Source: Candidatus Obscuribacterales bacterium (lineage in GTDB: Bacteria; Cyanobacteriota; Vampirovibrionia; Obscuribacterales; Obscuribacteraceae). From it: a stretch of DNA of 58,110 nt. The translations under genes and the position numbers were made by a program. Positions 6,994 to 15,929 of this stretch are shown here, in pieces; the stretch's first letter is position 1, and each line of letters starts with the position of its first letter. The notes beneath the pieces are model-generated. The model was not told the DNA's origin, did no database searches, and saw only the letters and a list, made by a program, of their open reading frames with translations. The stretch lies in assembly GCA_019745415.1 (NCBI GenBank), contig JAIETF010000029.1, forward strand, positions 1-58,110. The letters run 5' to 3'.

Positions 6994-9657
6994 ATGAAAA
7001 AGTTTCTCGCTTATCTCTCGGGTCTCTTCAGCAACCTGCTGTTCCGCAAGACCCTCGTGCATTTCGGTATCTTCTTCGGCGCCATCGCCATCTTCTCTTT
7101 CCTGACGCTCAACAACTTCATCACGCGCGCCCCTCAGCGCGTCATCCCGAACGAGTACGCCGCTCTGGCGGTGCAAGAGAAGGTGATGAAGTCGGTCGAC
7201 CTCGAGCAGTCTTTGCGCACTGGCGCGACTGAGGTGAGCGGCGTCGTCTTCTTCGACGGGGTGAAGACCATCGTCGTCCTCGGCAAAGGCTTCGAAAAGG
7301 ACCGCATTATCCTTCAGGCCGACACCGATGAAATGCGCAAGCTGGCTCAGAAAGCCGGCGTGCCGGTCATCGACAAAGCCTCGGTTCTCGATACAAGCTT
7401 GGGCTACCGCCTGCCAGGTTGGTGGACCTTCGCCGTCATTCTCTTCGTAGGCTGGCTCTGCTGGCTGCTCTTCTTTCGTCGCGAAAACGGTGAGGAGCAC
7501 AGTCGCATTCGCGTCTTCTGGGAAGGCGTGCCTAAGTTCATGAACGGTCTGCGAGAGCTGACAGGCATGAAGCCTCGCAAGTTCTACACGGCGCTCTTCC
7601 TGGCACTGGTGTCGCTCAACGCTCTCGCTTTCTTCTTCAAGCTTTACCACAACCACAGCCTGTATGTGTTGCCCTCCGAGATGGCTATCGTGCAGCGAGC
7701 TCAGCCCTTCCAGATCACCCGCCACCTCGAAAAGAACGCCGGTGAATTCGGTCGAGCCAGCATCGTGAAAGAGCTGAACGCCGTTTATGTGGTGCTCAAC
7801 ACCGTCACCACGCCCACTCGCGGCAAGTTTGAAGACGAAGACACGCTCTCTCCGGCAACCAGCAAGAACGAACCAGCAAAGACCTACGCCGTCGAACGCA
7901 CCATCGTCTTTCCCCAGACCGCCGACGGCAAAGCCGAGTTCGAGGCGCTGGTCAAAGGTCTCACCGACAAGAAGATCGAGATGAAGACGGTCGCTCCTAC
8001 GCTGGAGACCGGCTACATCGAAAGCCTGACCAACACCGGTCGAGTGCTGCTCTTCACCCTGCTCCTCGCCGCCATCATCGTGGGCATTGTGCTCATCAAC
8101 CATTGGAGCGACTGGAAGGACGAAGAGACGCCCCAGGGTCGCACCAATCTGGTCGGCGCAGGCGGCGGCGGCAATGGCGGCAGCAACCAGGTGGAGGTGC
8201 GGCAAGAAGACCGCAAGACTTTCGCCGACGTGGCTGGCTGTGAGGAAGCGATTCAAGAGCTCGAAGTCGTCAAAAAGAAAATCGGACGGCCACGACTCTA
8301 CAAGATCTTCGGCGCACCGGTGCCGGCCGGCGTCATGCTCTATGGGCCGCCCGGCACCGGTAAGACCCTGCTCGCCCGCGCCCTCGCCGGCGAGGTGGGC
8401 GGACATTTCGAAGCGCTGTCCGGCTCTCAGTTCGTGGAGATGTATGTCGGCGTCGGTGCCAAGCGCGTGCGCGAGGCCTACGCCAAAGCTCGTGCAGCTG
8501 CCCGCAAGAGTGGTCGCATCTCGATCATCTTCATCGATGAAATCGACGCCATCGCCAAGAAGCGCGGCAACGGCGAAGGCGGCGGCGACAAAGAATACGA
8601 GCAGACCCTCAACGAGCTGCTCGTGCAGATGAACGGCTTCGGCAATCATGGTCTGGTCTTGACCATGGCCGCCACCAACCGGCTCGACATCCTGGACGAA
8701 GCCATTCTGCGTCCGGGTCGCTTCGACGTCAAGGTCAAGGTGCCCAAGCCCGACAAGAAGGGCCGCGCTCAGATCTACGGCGTCTACCTCAAGAAGCTCA
8801 AGATCGTACTGCCCGACGGCACGCCGGAAGAGAAAGAAGCAGCGCACGCCAAGCTACTCGACGATCTGGCTCGCCGCAGCCATGACTTCTCCGGTGCCGA
8901 GATCGAGGGCGCCGTCAAGAATGCTGCCACGATCGCGGTGGAGCGTCGGTTCGGTGATGTCACCCAAGACCTCACCGACGCCGATGTGGAGAAATACAGC
9001 GAGATGGCCATCATCACCATCAACGACCTCAACGAGGGCGTGGACAAGATGGCCTACGGCACCCAGATCAAGAGCCGCGTGCGCACCGACAAGGAGCGCT
9101 GGGCTACCGCCGTGCACGAGATTGGACACGCCGCCATCCCGCAAGCATTGGGTGGTGACCCGGTCAACCGCATCACCATCGTCATGACCGACAAGGCACT
9201 CGGTCTGATGGACAGCTCGCCCGCAGAAGGCGAACGTTACGACTGGACCGACGAGCAGTTCCTGCTGCGTCTCAAGACCATGTTGGCCGGTCGCGCCGCT
9301 GAAAAGATCCTGCTCGCCAAGATCTCCACCGGCGCAAGCAACGACTTCGAACGGGCGAGCACTTTGGCCCGACAAATGGTGGGCGTCTACGGCATGTCGC
9401 AAGAATTCGGCGTCAAGTCGCTGCCGCTCGACCAGTACGGCTTCCCGGTCTCCAAGGTAGGAGAAATCCTGCTCGACAAGTTCAATCAGGCATGGGGCAA
9501 CCTCATCGACCAGATGGAACGCGAGACCGACGAAGTGATTGAAAAGCATCGGGCTCAGATCGAGCACTGTGCCAAGGCTCTCTTCGAGGAGGAAACCCTG
9601 ACCGGCGATGAGTTCCGTCGCCTCTGGCAGGAAAGCGCTCCCTCGCAAGAAGTTTGA
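6994..9657 (+). CDS. FtsH-like membrane AAA+ metalloprotease with doubled N-terminal module
   Basis: An 887-residue AAA+ protease; typical FtsH is about 610-650. The C-terminal two thirds are canonical: Walker A GPPGTGKT (~451-458), Walker B IIFIDEID (~511-518), arginine-finger region LRPGRFD (~572), zinc motif HEIGH (~708-712) and a distal GASNDF with the Asp ligand. The N-terminal third is unusual: hydrophobic segments near 22-40, 144-162, 197-217 and 352-370 give two periplasmic loops instead of one. FtsH degrades unfolded or regulatory membrane and cytosolic proteins. ATG 6994 is preferred; an in-frame GTG lies at 6982. First gene of a long rightward orphan operon. Confidence 0.9.
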   Translation: MKKFLAYLSGLFSNLLFRKTLVHFGIFFGAIAIFSFLTLNNFITRAPQRVIPNEYAALAVQEKVMKSVDLEQSLRTGATEVSGVVFFDGVKTIVVLGKGFEKDRIILQADTDEMRKLAQKAGVPVIDKASVLDTSLGYRLPGWWTFAVILFVGWLCWLLFFRRENGEEHSRIRVFWEGVPKFMNGLRELTGMKPRKFYTALFLALVSLNALAFFFKLYHNHSLYVLPSEMAIVQRAQPFQITRHLEKNAGEFGRASIVKELNAVYVVLNTVTTPTRGKFEDEDTLSPATSKNEPAKTYAVERTIVFPQTADGKAEFEALVKGLTDKKIEMKTVAPTLETGYIESLTNTGRVLLFTLLLAAIIVGIVLINHWSDWKDEETPQGRTNLVGAGGGGNGGSNQVEVRQEDRKTFADVAGCEEAIQELEVVKKKIGRPRLYKIFGAPVPAGVMLYGPPGTGKTLLARALAGEVGGHFEALSGSQFVEMYVGVGAKRVREAYAKARAAARKSGRISIIFIDEIDAIAKKRGNGEGGGDKEYEQTLNELLVQMNGFGNHGLVLTMAATNRLDILDEAILRPGRFDVKVKVPKPDKKGRAQIYGVYLKKLKIVLPDGTPEEKEAAHAKLLDDLARRSHDFSGAEIEGAVKNAATIAVERRFGDVTQDLTDADVEKYSEMAIITINDLNEGVDKMAYGTQIKSRVRTDKERWATAVHEIGHAAIPQALGGDPVNRITIVMTDKALGLMDSSPAEGERYDWTDEQFLLRLKTMLAGRAAEKILLAKISTGASNDFERASTLARQMVGVYGMSQEFGVKSLPLDQYGFPVSKVGEILLDKFNQAWGNLIDQMERETDEVIEKHRAQIEHCAKALFEEETLTGDEFRRLWQESAPSQEV

Positions 9658-9666
9658 CTTTTGTAG

Positions 9667-9690
9667 TAACCCGTGACTGTCGCGGGTTAT
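9667..9690 (+). terminator. Weak hairpin after the FtsH-like gene
   Basis: AACCCG (9669-9674) pairs with CGGGTT (9683-9688) and is followed by ATTTCTCTTT. The short stem and broken T tract suggest partial termination or attenuation before the next gene at 9723. Confidence 0.5.
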
Positions 9691-9722
9691 TTCTCTTTGA
9701 CTCTCAAACGGAAGGACTGTGT

Positions 9723-10145
9723 ATGTTGACCAAATCCAATCAGACTCTCTCTCTCATCGAGCAAAAGCTCGGCTCCATCAAGGCTCGGCTCGATAACGAA
9801 AGCCGACGCATCGCCGCCTTCATCACCGAAGCCGACTCGCCCGACACGGTGCGTTTCGGCTCGCGCGAAGCGGCGCTCTTCGGCGCATCCGTCGGGCTCG
9901 ACATGAACGCCGAACTCGAGCGCATCAAGTCGAGCGCCCGTGAACTCGAGCTGCGCCTCAACGGCATCCAGCAGCGCGACTTCACCTCCCGCGACGAGAT
10001 GGAACGCCTGAGCGCCGACACCGCCTTGGTGGAACTCAAGCTCAAGGGATTGACCACCATGCTCAACGCCGCTCGCCTCACCATCGATGGTGTCACCGAC
10101 ATCTGGGGACGCGAGTTGCCCAGCGGCGGGCTTTGGGACAAGTAG
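9723..10145 (+). CDS. Orphan helical/coiled-coil protein
   Basis: A 140-residue soluble protein. ATG 9723 has the site GGAAGGACTGTGT upstream. Long charged helices with heptad-like spacing (LSLIEQKLGSIKARLDNESR at the N-terminus; LERIKSSARELELRLNGI mid-protein; a C-terminal LVELKLKGLTTMLNAA) suggest an antiparallel coiled coil. It follows the FtsH-like gene by 65 bp across a weak hairpin, so partial co-transcription is likely. It could be an adaptor or substrate of the protease by context, but nothing in the sequence proves it. No family recognised. Confidence 0.75.
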   Translation: MLTKSNQTLSLIEQKLGSIKARLDNESRRIAAFITEADSPDTVRFGSREAALFGASVGLDMNAELERIKSSARELELRLNGIQQRDFTSRDEMERLSADTALVELKLKGLTTMLNAARLTIDGVTDIWGRELPSGGLWDK

Positions 10146-10153
10146 GGGCGGTC

Positions 10154-10351
10154 GTGTTCTACCCCTTCTTCGCCGTGCAAGCGGTCTGCATCTGGCCCTT
10201 CTTCCTGCCGGTGCAAATCGCTTTCGTCATGAGCGCAGGCACCTCGCCCTCCTCAGCGAGGGCGAGGGCCGACCTGCGTCTCGTTTACAGCTCCGACAAT
10301 GTGAGGCGCACCCCCAGGCGCGCTTCACTCCGTCTGGTGCATTCCACCTAG
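10154..10351 (+). CDS. Doubtful small hydrophobic ORF
   Basis: GTG 10154 opens a 65-residue frame with a hydrophobic start (VFYPFFAVQAVCIWPFFLP) and an Arg-rich tail. GGGGCGGTC precedes the GTG. The tail passes through a strong GC hairpin (10242-10267), and the composition there does not look like coding sequence. Listed because it fills an otherwise empty gap in the operon. It may be a small membrane protein or noncoding. Confidence 0.2.
   Translation: MFYPFFAVQAVCIWPFFLPVQIAFVMSAGTSPSSARARADLRLVYSSDNVRRTPRRASLRLVHST
10242..10267 (+). terminator. Strong GC hairpin without T tract
   Basis: CCTCGCCCT (10242-10250) pairs perfectly with AGGGCGAGG (10259-10267). No U tract follows, so it may be an RNA-stabilising or pausing hairpin between genes rather than a true terminator. 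Confidence 0.45.
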
Positions 10352-10367
10352 ACAAGAAGGTAAACAC

Positions 10368-10754
10368 ATGCAAAATCGCAAGATACTCCAGTTACGCTCA
10401 CCAGAAAGCGGCGAACCGCTCTGCAGCGGGGTCGAGCTCTCGGTGGCGCTGGGGCAGCATGTCCAGATACGGTACTTTCACGCCGTCATCTCCATCAAGA
10501 ATGGACGTGCCAACTCCTGGTACAGCCTGATGAGGGACAACAGCCGCGCACTCGAAGTCTCGGTACGGACCTTCGGGCAAAACCTGGAATCTCATCAGGT
10601 CGCCATCGACCCGTCCGACATCGGCAAGACTCTCTTCTGCGTGGGCTATCCCTGCCTAAGCATCACCGGTCTCGACACCGAAAGCGGCACTCTGACAGTG
10701 ACCCTCTCGGAAATCGTCGAGCTCTGCGGCGACGGAGAACCCTGCTCCCTCTAA
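10368..10754 (+). CDS. Orphan beta-rich protein
   Basis: A 128-residue soluble protein with alternating strand-like segments (HVQIRYFHAVISIKNG, ALEVSVRTFG, GTLTVTLSEIVELCG) and four cysteines (two near the N-terminal third and middle, two in the C-terminal CGDGEPCSL). The ATG is preceded by GAAGGTAAACAC. A beta-sandwich fold is plausible. It belongs to the rightward orphan operon between the FtsH-like gene and the block end at 13.2 kb. No family recognised. Confidence 0.75.
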   Translation: MQNRKILQLRSPESGEPLCSGVELSVALGQHVQIRYFHAVISIKNGRANSWYSLMRDNSRALEVSVRTFGQNLESHQVAIDPSDIGKTLFCVGYPCLSITGLDTESGTLTVTLSEIVELCGDGEPCSL

Positions 10755-10788
10755 CCGAGCCTATCCAAGGCTAAGAAAGATACCGGCT

Positions 10789-11361
10789 ATGACCTATCTG
10801 CGCATGTTTCTGAAATACCTGCAGGCCCTTCTGCCTGCCGGTCGCGTCACCTACCAAGAGCCAATCGCGGAAAATGCGGCTGGCCAGCAAGGAGAAGAGG
10901 CAGTGGTCGCTGCCCCCTCTTCCAAGAACATCGCCGTTCGTCGCATAGCACCGACAGCAGCGCAGAACGAACGGCAGGGCTCGACCGAATCTGAATCCTC
11001 CGGCGAGATCTATGCCGCTTTGTCGAGCCAAGATCAGTACCTTGTGCGCGAGTATTTCCGCCTCAGCTTCGAAGTGCAAAAACTGATCGCGACAGCGCGT
11101 CTGCAGGGCAAGGTCTTCACCGCCGACTCGGTCCTGACTCGATTCGGCGCCATCGAGCGGCAATACCACGGACTCGGACTCTTGCCGGTCTTGCCCAGCG
11201 CCGTCGACAGAGACACTGCCGGCGATATCAACATCGCCATCAATCGCGGACTGATCAGTCGACGCCTTCATGGCGGCGATGTTTCGGTGCTTTGCCCGGG
11301 CATCATCCGCTATGTGGACAGGCTCGATGCCCGTTTCCAGAAAACCAGATCGAGCCGCTGA
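10789..11361 (+). CDS. Orphan protein with helical core
   Basis: A 190-residue protein starting with a short amphipathic segment (MTYLRMFLKYLQALLPAG) that could touch the membrane. A low-complexity Ala/Glu/Ser linker (~25-75) follows, then a helical domain (ALSSQDQYLVREYFRLSFEV) and an Arg-rich tail. The start has no strong ribosome site (AAGAAAGATACCGGCT). Its stop lies one base before the ATG of the cysteine hydrolase gene, which indicates translational coupling. No family recognised. Confidence 0.65.
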   Translation: MTYLRMFLKYLQALLPAGRVTYQEPIAENAAGQQGEEAVVAAPSSKNIAVRRIAPTAAQNERQGSTESESSGEIYAALSSQDQYLVREYFRLSFEVQKLIATARLQGKVFTADSVLTRFGAIERQYHGLGLLPVLPSAVDRDTAGDINIAINRGLISRRLHGGDVSVLCPGIIRYVDRLDARFQKTRSSR

Positions 11362-11362
11362 C

Positions 11363-11941
11363 ATGCTCAACGACAAGAAAGGACTTGTCTTGCCAGGCGA
11401 CGATGCCAAGCCTATCTACTCGGCAAATCGCGAGCGCGCGAAAGTGGACTACCGCCCGCTGGTGGCCGGCAAACCGGTACTAGTGGTGGTAGACATGCAA
11501 AGCCGATTCTCGGCCGCCAACGATAAGACAACCATCGAAGCGGTGGCGGCTGAGATTCGGGGGGCAATTGCCAGACAAGAGCCGATTGTGGTTCTGGAAC
11601 TGGCTATCCCCAGCATGAGCCCCAGTTTCTGCCGCACGCACCAGTGCTTGCTCGACATACTGGAAAGCCGAGAGAACCCGGCTTTCTGGGTATTGAAGCT
11701 GAAGAGCACAGTGGACGGCGCCCGCGAAGTACTGACTGCCTGCAACACCTTCGGCTTCAGCCAAGAACACTTCCGTCTCTGCGGGGTAAACACTGCCCTC
11801 TGCGTTTACGAGACGGCAATGGGTCTGGCGCGTCGCCGCCCCGGCGCCAAAGTTGAAGTGCTCAGGCGTGCAGTCAACTGTTCGACCGGCGCCCCTTGGC
11901 GCAACTACCCGCTGGTATCAGCGATGGTATCAGTCGTCTAG
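11363..11941 (+). CDS. Isochorismatase-like cysteine hydrolase
   Basis: A 192-residue protein of the isochorismatase/nicotinamidase-like cysteine hydrolase fold. D44 in LVVVDMQSRF, a Lys near 112-114 (VLKLKST) and C147 in GVNTALCVYETA match the Asp-Lys-Cys triad of the family, including the GVxTxxCVxxTA signature. Members cleave amides or vinyl ethers (nicotinamide, N-carbamoyl compounds, isochorismate); substrate cannot be read here. The short loop after the Asp lacks the usual FxxP metal ligands, so it is probably a metal-free type. ATG 11363 directly follows the upstream stop. Probably cytosolic. Confidence 0.8.
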   Translation: MLNDKKGLVLPGDDAKPIYSANRERAKVDYRPLVAGKPVLVVVDMQSRFSAANDKTTIEAVAAEIRGAIARQEPIVVLELAIPSMSPSFCRTHQCLLDILESRENPAFWVLKLKSTVDGAREVLTACNTFGFSQEHFRLCGVNTALCVYETAMGLARRRPGAKVEVLRRAVNCSTGAPWRNYPLVSAMVSVV

Positions 11942-11968
11942 CCTATCGTTCACCCAACAGAAGGACAT

Positions 11969-12232
11969 ATGAGCGAAAAAACACAGCAAGCGATCCCCCA
12001 AGAAGAAGACGACGAATGCCCCTGGGAAAGCGGCGCCCTCGGACGAGACCCTCGCTTTGTCAGAGTCGTACAAGATGACGGCTCTGTCGACCGAGCGCTG
12101 GGTCTGGTCAAGGTGGGCACCAGGGTGAAGAAGCGTTTCGCCAGACGTCTGCGCCGGGCCGCCCGAGAGGCTGGTCTGAGCCTGCCCGCCTATGTGCGAC
12201 AGGCCCTGGAAGAGAAGATGCGGCGCAGCTAG
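11969..12232 (+). CDS. Small ribbon-helix-helix-like protein
   Basis: An 87-residue protein. The C-terminal 45 residues read as strand plus two basic helices (VKKRFARRLRRAAREAGLSL then PAYVRQALEEKMR), the pattern of Arc/CopG/MetJ ribbon-helix-helix DNA-binding or antitoxin proteins. The N-terminal half is acidic (EEDDECPWES) and may be flexible. GAAGGACAT precedes the ATG. It is followed by a GC-rich hairpin. No toxin partner is obvious on either side. A role as regulator of this operon or of the block-end palindromes is possible but unproven. Confidence 0.6.
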   Translation: MSEKTQQAIPQEEDDECPWESGALGRDPRFVRVVQDDGSVDRALGLVKVGTRVKKRFARRLRRAAREAGLSLPAYVRQALEEKMRRS

Positions 12233-12253
12233 CGCAACCGCAAGCAAGCGAGC

Positions 12254-12283
12254 CCGCCGCCCGAACTTAACTTCGGGCGGCGG
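12254..12283 (+). terminator. GC-rich hairpin between orphan genes
   Basis: CCGCCGCCCGAA (12254-12265) pairs with TTCGGGCGGCGG (12272-12283), followed by CTCTTACTAG. It is a very stable stem with a poor T tract, likely a partial terminator inside the block before the gene at 12387. Confidence 0.6.
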
Positions 12284-12386
12284 CTCTTACTAGCGCCACT
12301 TGGTGGTGCAAGCATCTGAACGGTACCCGGTTAGCCTGCCCCATAGGCGCCGTTCAGTTCAAAATCAATGCAGGTAAAGGACAAAA

Positions 12387-13145
12387 ATGCCCAAGACCCA
12401 AACCGAGAAGCCGGCTCTGCGCGGCAAACTCAAGAGCGCAAGCGGAGACCTGCCGTTCTATCACAGCCGGGCCACCGGCAAGAACAAACCCATCTATCCG
12501 CACTCGTCGCCTACCGACTTCGTCTTCTTCGACGACCTCGATCTTTTCGAGTACAGCCTGCGCCATCAGAGCGCCGTCGACGGCTTCAGCCACCAAGCCA
12601 TGCAGCAAGGCGTCTTCGCCTGCAGCCAGGCAGCCGCAAGCAGCGCAGTCGACGACAGCGCCCACAAGCTGCGCCTGGTCGTGCAACGGCAACAGGAAGC
12701 CTTCCAGCGCCTCCTCAGCCTCAACGAGCAGATCCGCGACAAGCGCCGCCGCTTCGGAGACGCCAAAGGAGCATTGATCGCTGGCGACCTCTATCTGCTG
12801 AGCGCCGAAGAACTGCTGAAGCGCAGTGAAGGCGACCGCAAGAGCGCCGTTCAGATGATGAGCCGTCGGCACAGCCTGGCAGCGGCTTCGGCCGCCATCG
12901 AAATGGCGCGGGTGATGCACACCGCAGCCAGTCACGATCTGCGCTGTGCCACGCAGGCACTGCGCGAGCAGATCTCTAGGGTGCGAAGCAATGTGTTTCG
13001 CCGCACCCTCATGAACAATTGCCTGTGTGCGATCGAACTTTTGGCACAATCGGACGAACTGCTGCGCTTCCACGAGCCCATCGAACGCCAGGGCGTCTTC
13101 CCGGGCATCGAAAGCCTGATCGAAGACCAGTTCAACCTGCGATAA
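12387..13145 (+). CDS. Orphan helical protein, last gene of block
   Basis: A 252-residue soluble protein. The basic N-terminal 35 residues are probably unstructured; from about 60 on it is nearly all helix, rich in Ala, Gln, Arg and Ser (KLRLVVQRQQEAFQRLL, RKSAVQMMSRRHSLAAASAA). It has no signal peptide. The start follows CAGGTAAAGGACAAAA. It ends just before a perfect 12-bp terminator and the second block-end palindrome. No family recognised. The helical, heptad-like pattern would suit a structural or scaffold protein. Confidence 0.75.
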   Translation: MPKTQTEKPALRGKLKSASGDLPFYHSRATGKNKPIYPHSSPTDFVFFDDLDLFEYSLRHQSAVDGFSHQAMQQGVFACSQAAASSAVDDSAHKLRLVVQRQQEAFQRLLSLNEQIRDKRRRFGDAKGALIAGDLYLLSAEELLKRSEGDRKSAVQMMSRRHSLAAASAAIEMARVMHTAASHDLRCATQALREQISRVRSNVFRRTLMNNCLCAIELLAQSDELLRFHEPIERQGVFPGIESLIEDQFNLR

Positions 13146-13182
13146 GCAGCAACTAGGCAGGGGAACTCGGCTTAAGAAATGG

Positions 13183-13212
13183 GAAGAGGCTTGCTAAGCA
13201 AGCCTCTTCTTC
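13183..13212 (+). terminator. Terminator of the 6994-13145 block
   Basis: A perfect 12-bp stem: GAAGAGGCTTGC (13183-13194), loop TAA, GCAAGCCTCTTC (13198-13209), then TTCTGCTC. The pyrimidine-rich tail leads to the palindrome at 13261. Confidence 0.85.
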
Positions 13213-13260
13213 TGCTCAAGAAAAACTAGAAACTCTAACTTTTCTCATTTTCACAATTTA

Positions 13261-13277
13261 TACTATGTCACTTAGTA
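13261..13277. repeat. Block-end palindrome, copy 2
   Basis: TACTA-TGTCACT-TAGTA with perfect arms and a 7-base spacer; the symmetry extends one base (A...T) on each side. Preceded by CTCATTTTCACAATTTA. It lies 52 bp beyond the terminator stem of the rightward block ending at 13145. Confidence 0.85.
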
Positions 13278-14088
13278 TTATTTTTTATCAGGAAAGAAAA
13301 ACTCAACAGCTCGATGAAGCAATAGAGTTATTTTTCTACGACATTCTATAATATTCCAGATAGACACAAACAGCCAAGTAGTGTTTTTACTCACCAAAAC
13401 TAGTAAGACTAAGGTTCTGCTCCACCAGAGTAAATCAGTCAGGCAAGAGCTATCGGCAATTTTGGACAGGTCAACTTACCCAAGACAATCAACTTGCGAA
13501 ATGCGAGTCTGCGCCGGCAGAATACTAATCTTGTCAAAATAATCTGATTGACCAAAATTTGCCATAAAGTCATGTCATCATCTGGGCATAATCAAAGTCT
13601 TGGTATTCAGCTGAAAACCAGCGCTTCTCAAGACTAAGCCAAACAAACCTCACCAAGCTTGCGCTACCACTGACGGTATCACAGGCTTGTTTCTTTTTCC
13701 AATAATATCAAGCCAAAGCTGGCTACCCGTGCCAATTGTAAAGCAAGCCATTTTCTAATCGCATCTTTAGACACGCAAAGACACTGCACCAGCTTTAACA
13801 AGGGAAAAGCTCTAGCAGTCAGTTTTTCATTGTTCTTGCCAAAAGCAAGAACATAAGAGGCGACATCGTATTAGTACGCAATAGCTCCATCGAAAACACT
13901 AACTTTAGCTAAATGATTTGCCCTATTATAAAGCCCCTATCACTTCCCCAAATCTCATAAGACAAGACCCACAAAGCAAGCCAGAACAAGTACAGCAGCA
14001 GCAGCACTAACGGTTTCAACCGTGCCGACGATCGACGCCAATGCGCCGCCAAAATTTGTAGTCTCAATTGCCTTTCGAGGAGAAGTCG

Positions 14089-14535
14089 ATGAAAACTTTC
14101 GAAGAAGTTCGCCGCCAAGCCGCCCGATTCTTCTGGCAAGCCATGCCGCGCATCAGCGCACGCCACTTCAGCGTCTACGACACCGGTTGCGGCGGCGCCG
14201 ACCATTCTTACCAGGTCGAACAACGGCGCCGACAGGCGGCTCAGTTCGACCGAGAGGACTTGCGCCTGACCGCACCTTACTCGGAAGCAGCACGAGGTAT
14301 CGAGACGCAAAAGAGCAGCGATGAACTTCTCGCCTACCTGAAGCGATGGCTCACCGCCTACGGCAGTTACCCCATGCCTGCTGGCGACGACGAAGAGCTC
14401 ACCCACTTGCAGATCAGGGAGCTGAGCAAGAAGGCCGGGCGCCCCTGCGACTTGGTCGACGCGGCAGCTCAAGCCTGGAACCTTCTGGTGCAACACCGCC
14501 GACAAGAGCAAGCCGCTCTGCATTCGGCAGGCTAA
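14089..14535 (+). CDS. Orphan soluble protein
   Basis: A 148-residue protein starting at ATG 14089, preceded by the strong site CGAGGAGAAGTCG. It is rich in Arg, Gln, Asp and Ala, mostly helical, with a short Gly-rich turn (YDTGCGGADHSY, ~34-45). No signal peptide or membrane segment. It is the first gene of a compact four-gene block that ends with a DnaC-like ATPase. No family recognised and no function inferred. Confidence 0.75.
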   Translation: MKTFEEVRRQAARFFWQAMPRISARHFSVYDTGCGGADHSYQVEQRRRQAAQFDREDLRLTAPYSEAARGIETQKSSDELLAYLKRWLTAYGSYPMPAGDDEELTHLQIRELSKKAGRPCDLVDAAAQAWNLLVQHRRQEQAALHSAG

Positions 14536-14634
14536 GCAGTTCCGCCACGGCATTAGTGCAATCAAGCGCAGTCGCGAGGCTCGCCGAAGAGACTCGCGAC
14601 GCAATCGAAAGAGACTGACTCCGCTGAACAAAAT

Positions 14635-14868
14635 ATGCTCACACCGCAACAACATCTCCACCGGAAAGACCTTGTACTGCACGCCGTCGTTCTGGAGGTC
14701 GGGCTGGACAAGTTCTGCTCAATGCTGCATGCCCCCTCCGCAGAAGTGGCACTGGCTCTAGCCAGGCGCCTGCACCCGGTCATGAAAGACCCGAAGTCCA
14801 AAGCCTTCCGCTTCGAACAAGAACACATCGAAAGCCTGCTCTTCAACGACGACTACGTCTTCATCTAA
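14635..14868 (+). CDS. Small orphan protein
   Basis: A 77-residue protein with two helical segments (VLHAVVLEVGLDKFCSMLH and AEVALALARRLHPVMKD) and an acidic-aromatic end (FNDDYVFI). The ribosome site is weak (CTGAACAAAAT). The stop is nine bases before the next ATG, so it is cotranscribed with 14877-15113. No family recognised. Confidence 0.6.
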   Translation: MLTPQQHLHRKDLVLHAVVLEVGLDKFCSMLHAPSAEVALALARRLHPVMKDPKSKAFRFEQEHIESLLFNDDYVFI

Positions 14869-14876
14869 GGACAACC

Positions 14877-15113
14877 ATGCAAAGCTCGCAAGTCAAAGCA
14901 ACCGGTCTCAAGGTCTTCCGCCTGGAGGCGCGCAGCGCCGAAGCGATCATCGACGTGGTCGTGGCGGCATTCACCCAGGAAGAAGCCGTCAGCCTGGCCA
15001 AGCCGACCCTGGAGGCCGCCGGCGTCCACCCCAGTGCCGCCAAGGTACAAGAAGTGCCGCTGTCCGGTCCGTCGGTGCTCCTGGCTGTCTGCCAGGACTT
15101 GGGCGAAGACTGA
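14877..15113 (+). CDS. Small orphan protein
   Basis: A 78-residue protein, ATG preceded by TAAGGACAACC. A likely strand-helix-strand layout (GLKVFRLEARSAEAIIDVVV, EEAVSLAKPTLEAAG, SGPSVLLAVCQDLG) suggests a small alpha/beta fold in which the phrase FTQEEAVSLAKPTLEAAGV recalls domains that rearrange a ligand or nucleic acid. It lies 47 bp before the DnaC-like ATPase, so a partner role is possible. No family recognised. Confidence 0.65.
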   Translation: MQSSQVKATGLKVFRLEARSAEAIIDVVVAAFTQEEAVSLAKPTLEAAGVHPSAAKVQEVPLSGPSVLLAVCQDLGED

Positions 15114-15160
15114 CCAAGAGAGTCGCCGCGCTCAAACCGAAGTTTTTAAAAGGAACTGCA

Positions 15161-15868
15161 ATGAAAATCGCTGCGCCCAAGCCCCATAGCCTCGCCAACT
15201 TCGACTATGCCTTCAACGGCACCTTCGACCAGAGACAAGTCGAAGAAATCGTTTCGGCACGCCTGGTGAGCGCCGGGGAAAATCTGATCATCAACGGCGG
15301 TTGCGGCACCGGCAAGACCGTCATCGCCACGGCACTCTGGGACAAAGCCGAACGACAAGGTCTGACCGTGGAGCAACTCGGCTGCCCCAGCCGCTGGACC
15401 ATCGACGAAGATCTCTTTGCCAACTCTTGCAGTCACTTCTTGCGCCAGAAAATCTTCGACTGCGATCTGTTGATGGTGGATGACACCCACCAGTGGCTGC
15501 GTAACTCCAAGGCGCTCGCCCTCCTGCTGGGGCTGCGCTGCGAAGAGGGCAAGTCGAACGTCCTCATCTTCAACAACCAACTGCCTGACCGCGAGCAGGT
15601 CTTCAGCGAACCCCCGCTGCCTTGGCAGTTCCGCTTCTCGCGCTTTGCCGGCTGGCTGCGCGGCATCAGGTGCGCCAAACAGTCCGAGCTTTTGTCGGTC
15701 TTGGGCATCGACTTCGCCCATCCCGCCCTGGCTTCGCTCAAGGCCGAGAAGGCTGTGCCGCGTGACCACCGGGCTTTGGTGAAGACCCCGGTCTGGCACT
15801 ATCTCTACACCGGTGAACGAAGCTATCGCGAGGTGCTCATGGCCAGGGAAGCCGCCGGACAAGCCTAA
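15161..15868 (+). CDS. DnaC/IstB-like P-loop ATPase
   Basis: A 235-residue protein with Walker A GGCGTGKT (46-53) and Walker B DLLMVDD (102-108), preceded by a segment (FDQRQVEEIVSARLVSAGEN) placed as in DnaC/IstB-type AAA ATPases. That family loads helicases or assists transposases; no transposase or helicase gene is next to it here. TTTTTAAAAGGAACTGCA precedes the ATG. The C-terminal 70 residues look unique and end with SYREVLMAREAAGQA. It closes a four-gene block, followed by a terminator and the third palindrome. It could also be a general P-loop NTPase of unknown role. Confidence 0.7.
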   Translation: MKIAAPKPHSLANFDYAFNGTFDQRQVEEIVSARLVSAGENLIINGGCGTGKTVIATALWDKAERQGLTVEQLGCPSRWTIDEDLFANSCSHFLRQKIFDCDLLMVDDTHQWLRNSKALALLLGLRCEEGKSNVLIFNNQLPDREQVFSEPPLPWQFRFSRFAGWLRGIRCAKQSELLSVLGIDFAHPALASLKAEKAVPRDHRALVKTPVWHYLYTGERSYREVLMAREAAGQA

Positions 15869-15880
15869 GCGGAGTTAGAA

Positions 15881-15929
15881 AGCAGGACAGTTTCCCAACA
15901 ACTGTCTTGCTTCTCTTTTTCACTTTTTT
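15881..15929 (+). terminator. Terminator of the 14089-15868 block
   Basis: AGCAGGACAGTT (15881-15892) pairs with AACTGTCTTGCT (15900-15911) with one wobble, followed by TCTCTTTTTCACTTTTTT. The T tract runs straight into the palindrome at 15930. Confidence 0.85.

Larger units (their letters stand above)
13146..14088. other. AT-rich intergenic spacer
   Basis: About 940 bp with a terminator (13183-13212) and a block-end palindrome (13261-13277) at its left end. The rest is AT-rich with short frames only. The right end must hold the promoter of the next rightward block (first gene 14089). A TGCCATAAAGTC string at about 13560 also occurs near 1165. No gene supported. Confidence 0.5.

Noticed and set aside
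6973..8847. 624-residue minus-strand open frame
   Set aside because: Antisense shadow of the FtsH-like gene for the same reason.
9664..9680. TAGTA near 9664 as a further palindrome copy
   Set aside because: No matching arm at a 7-base spacing; it belongs to the weak hairpin after the FtsH-like gene.
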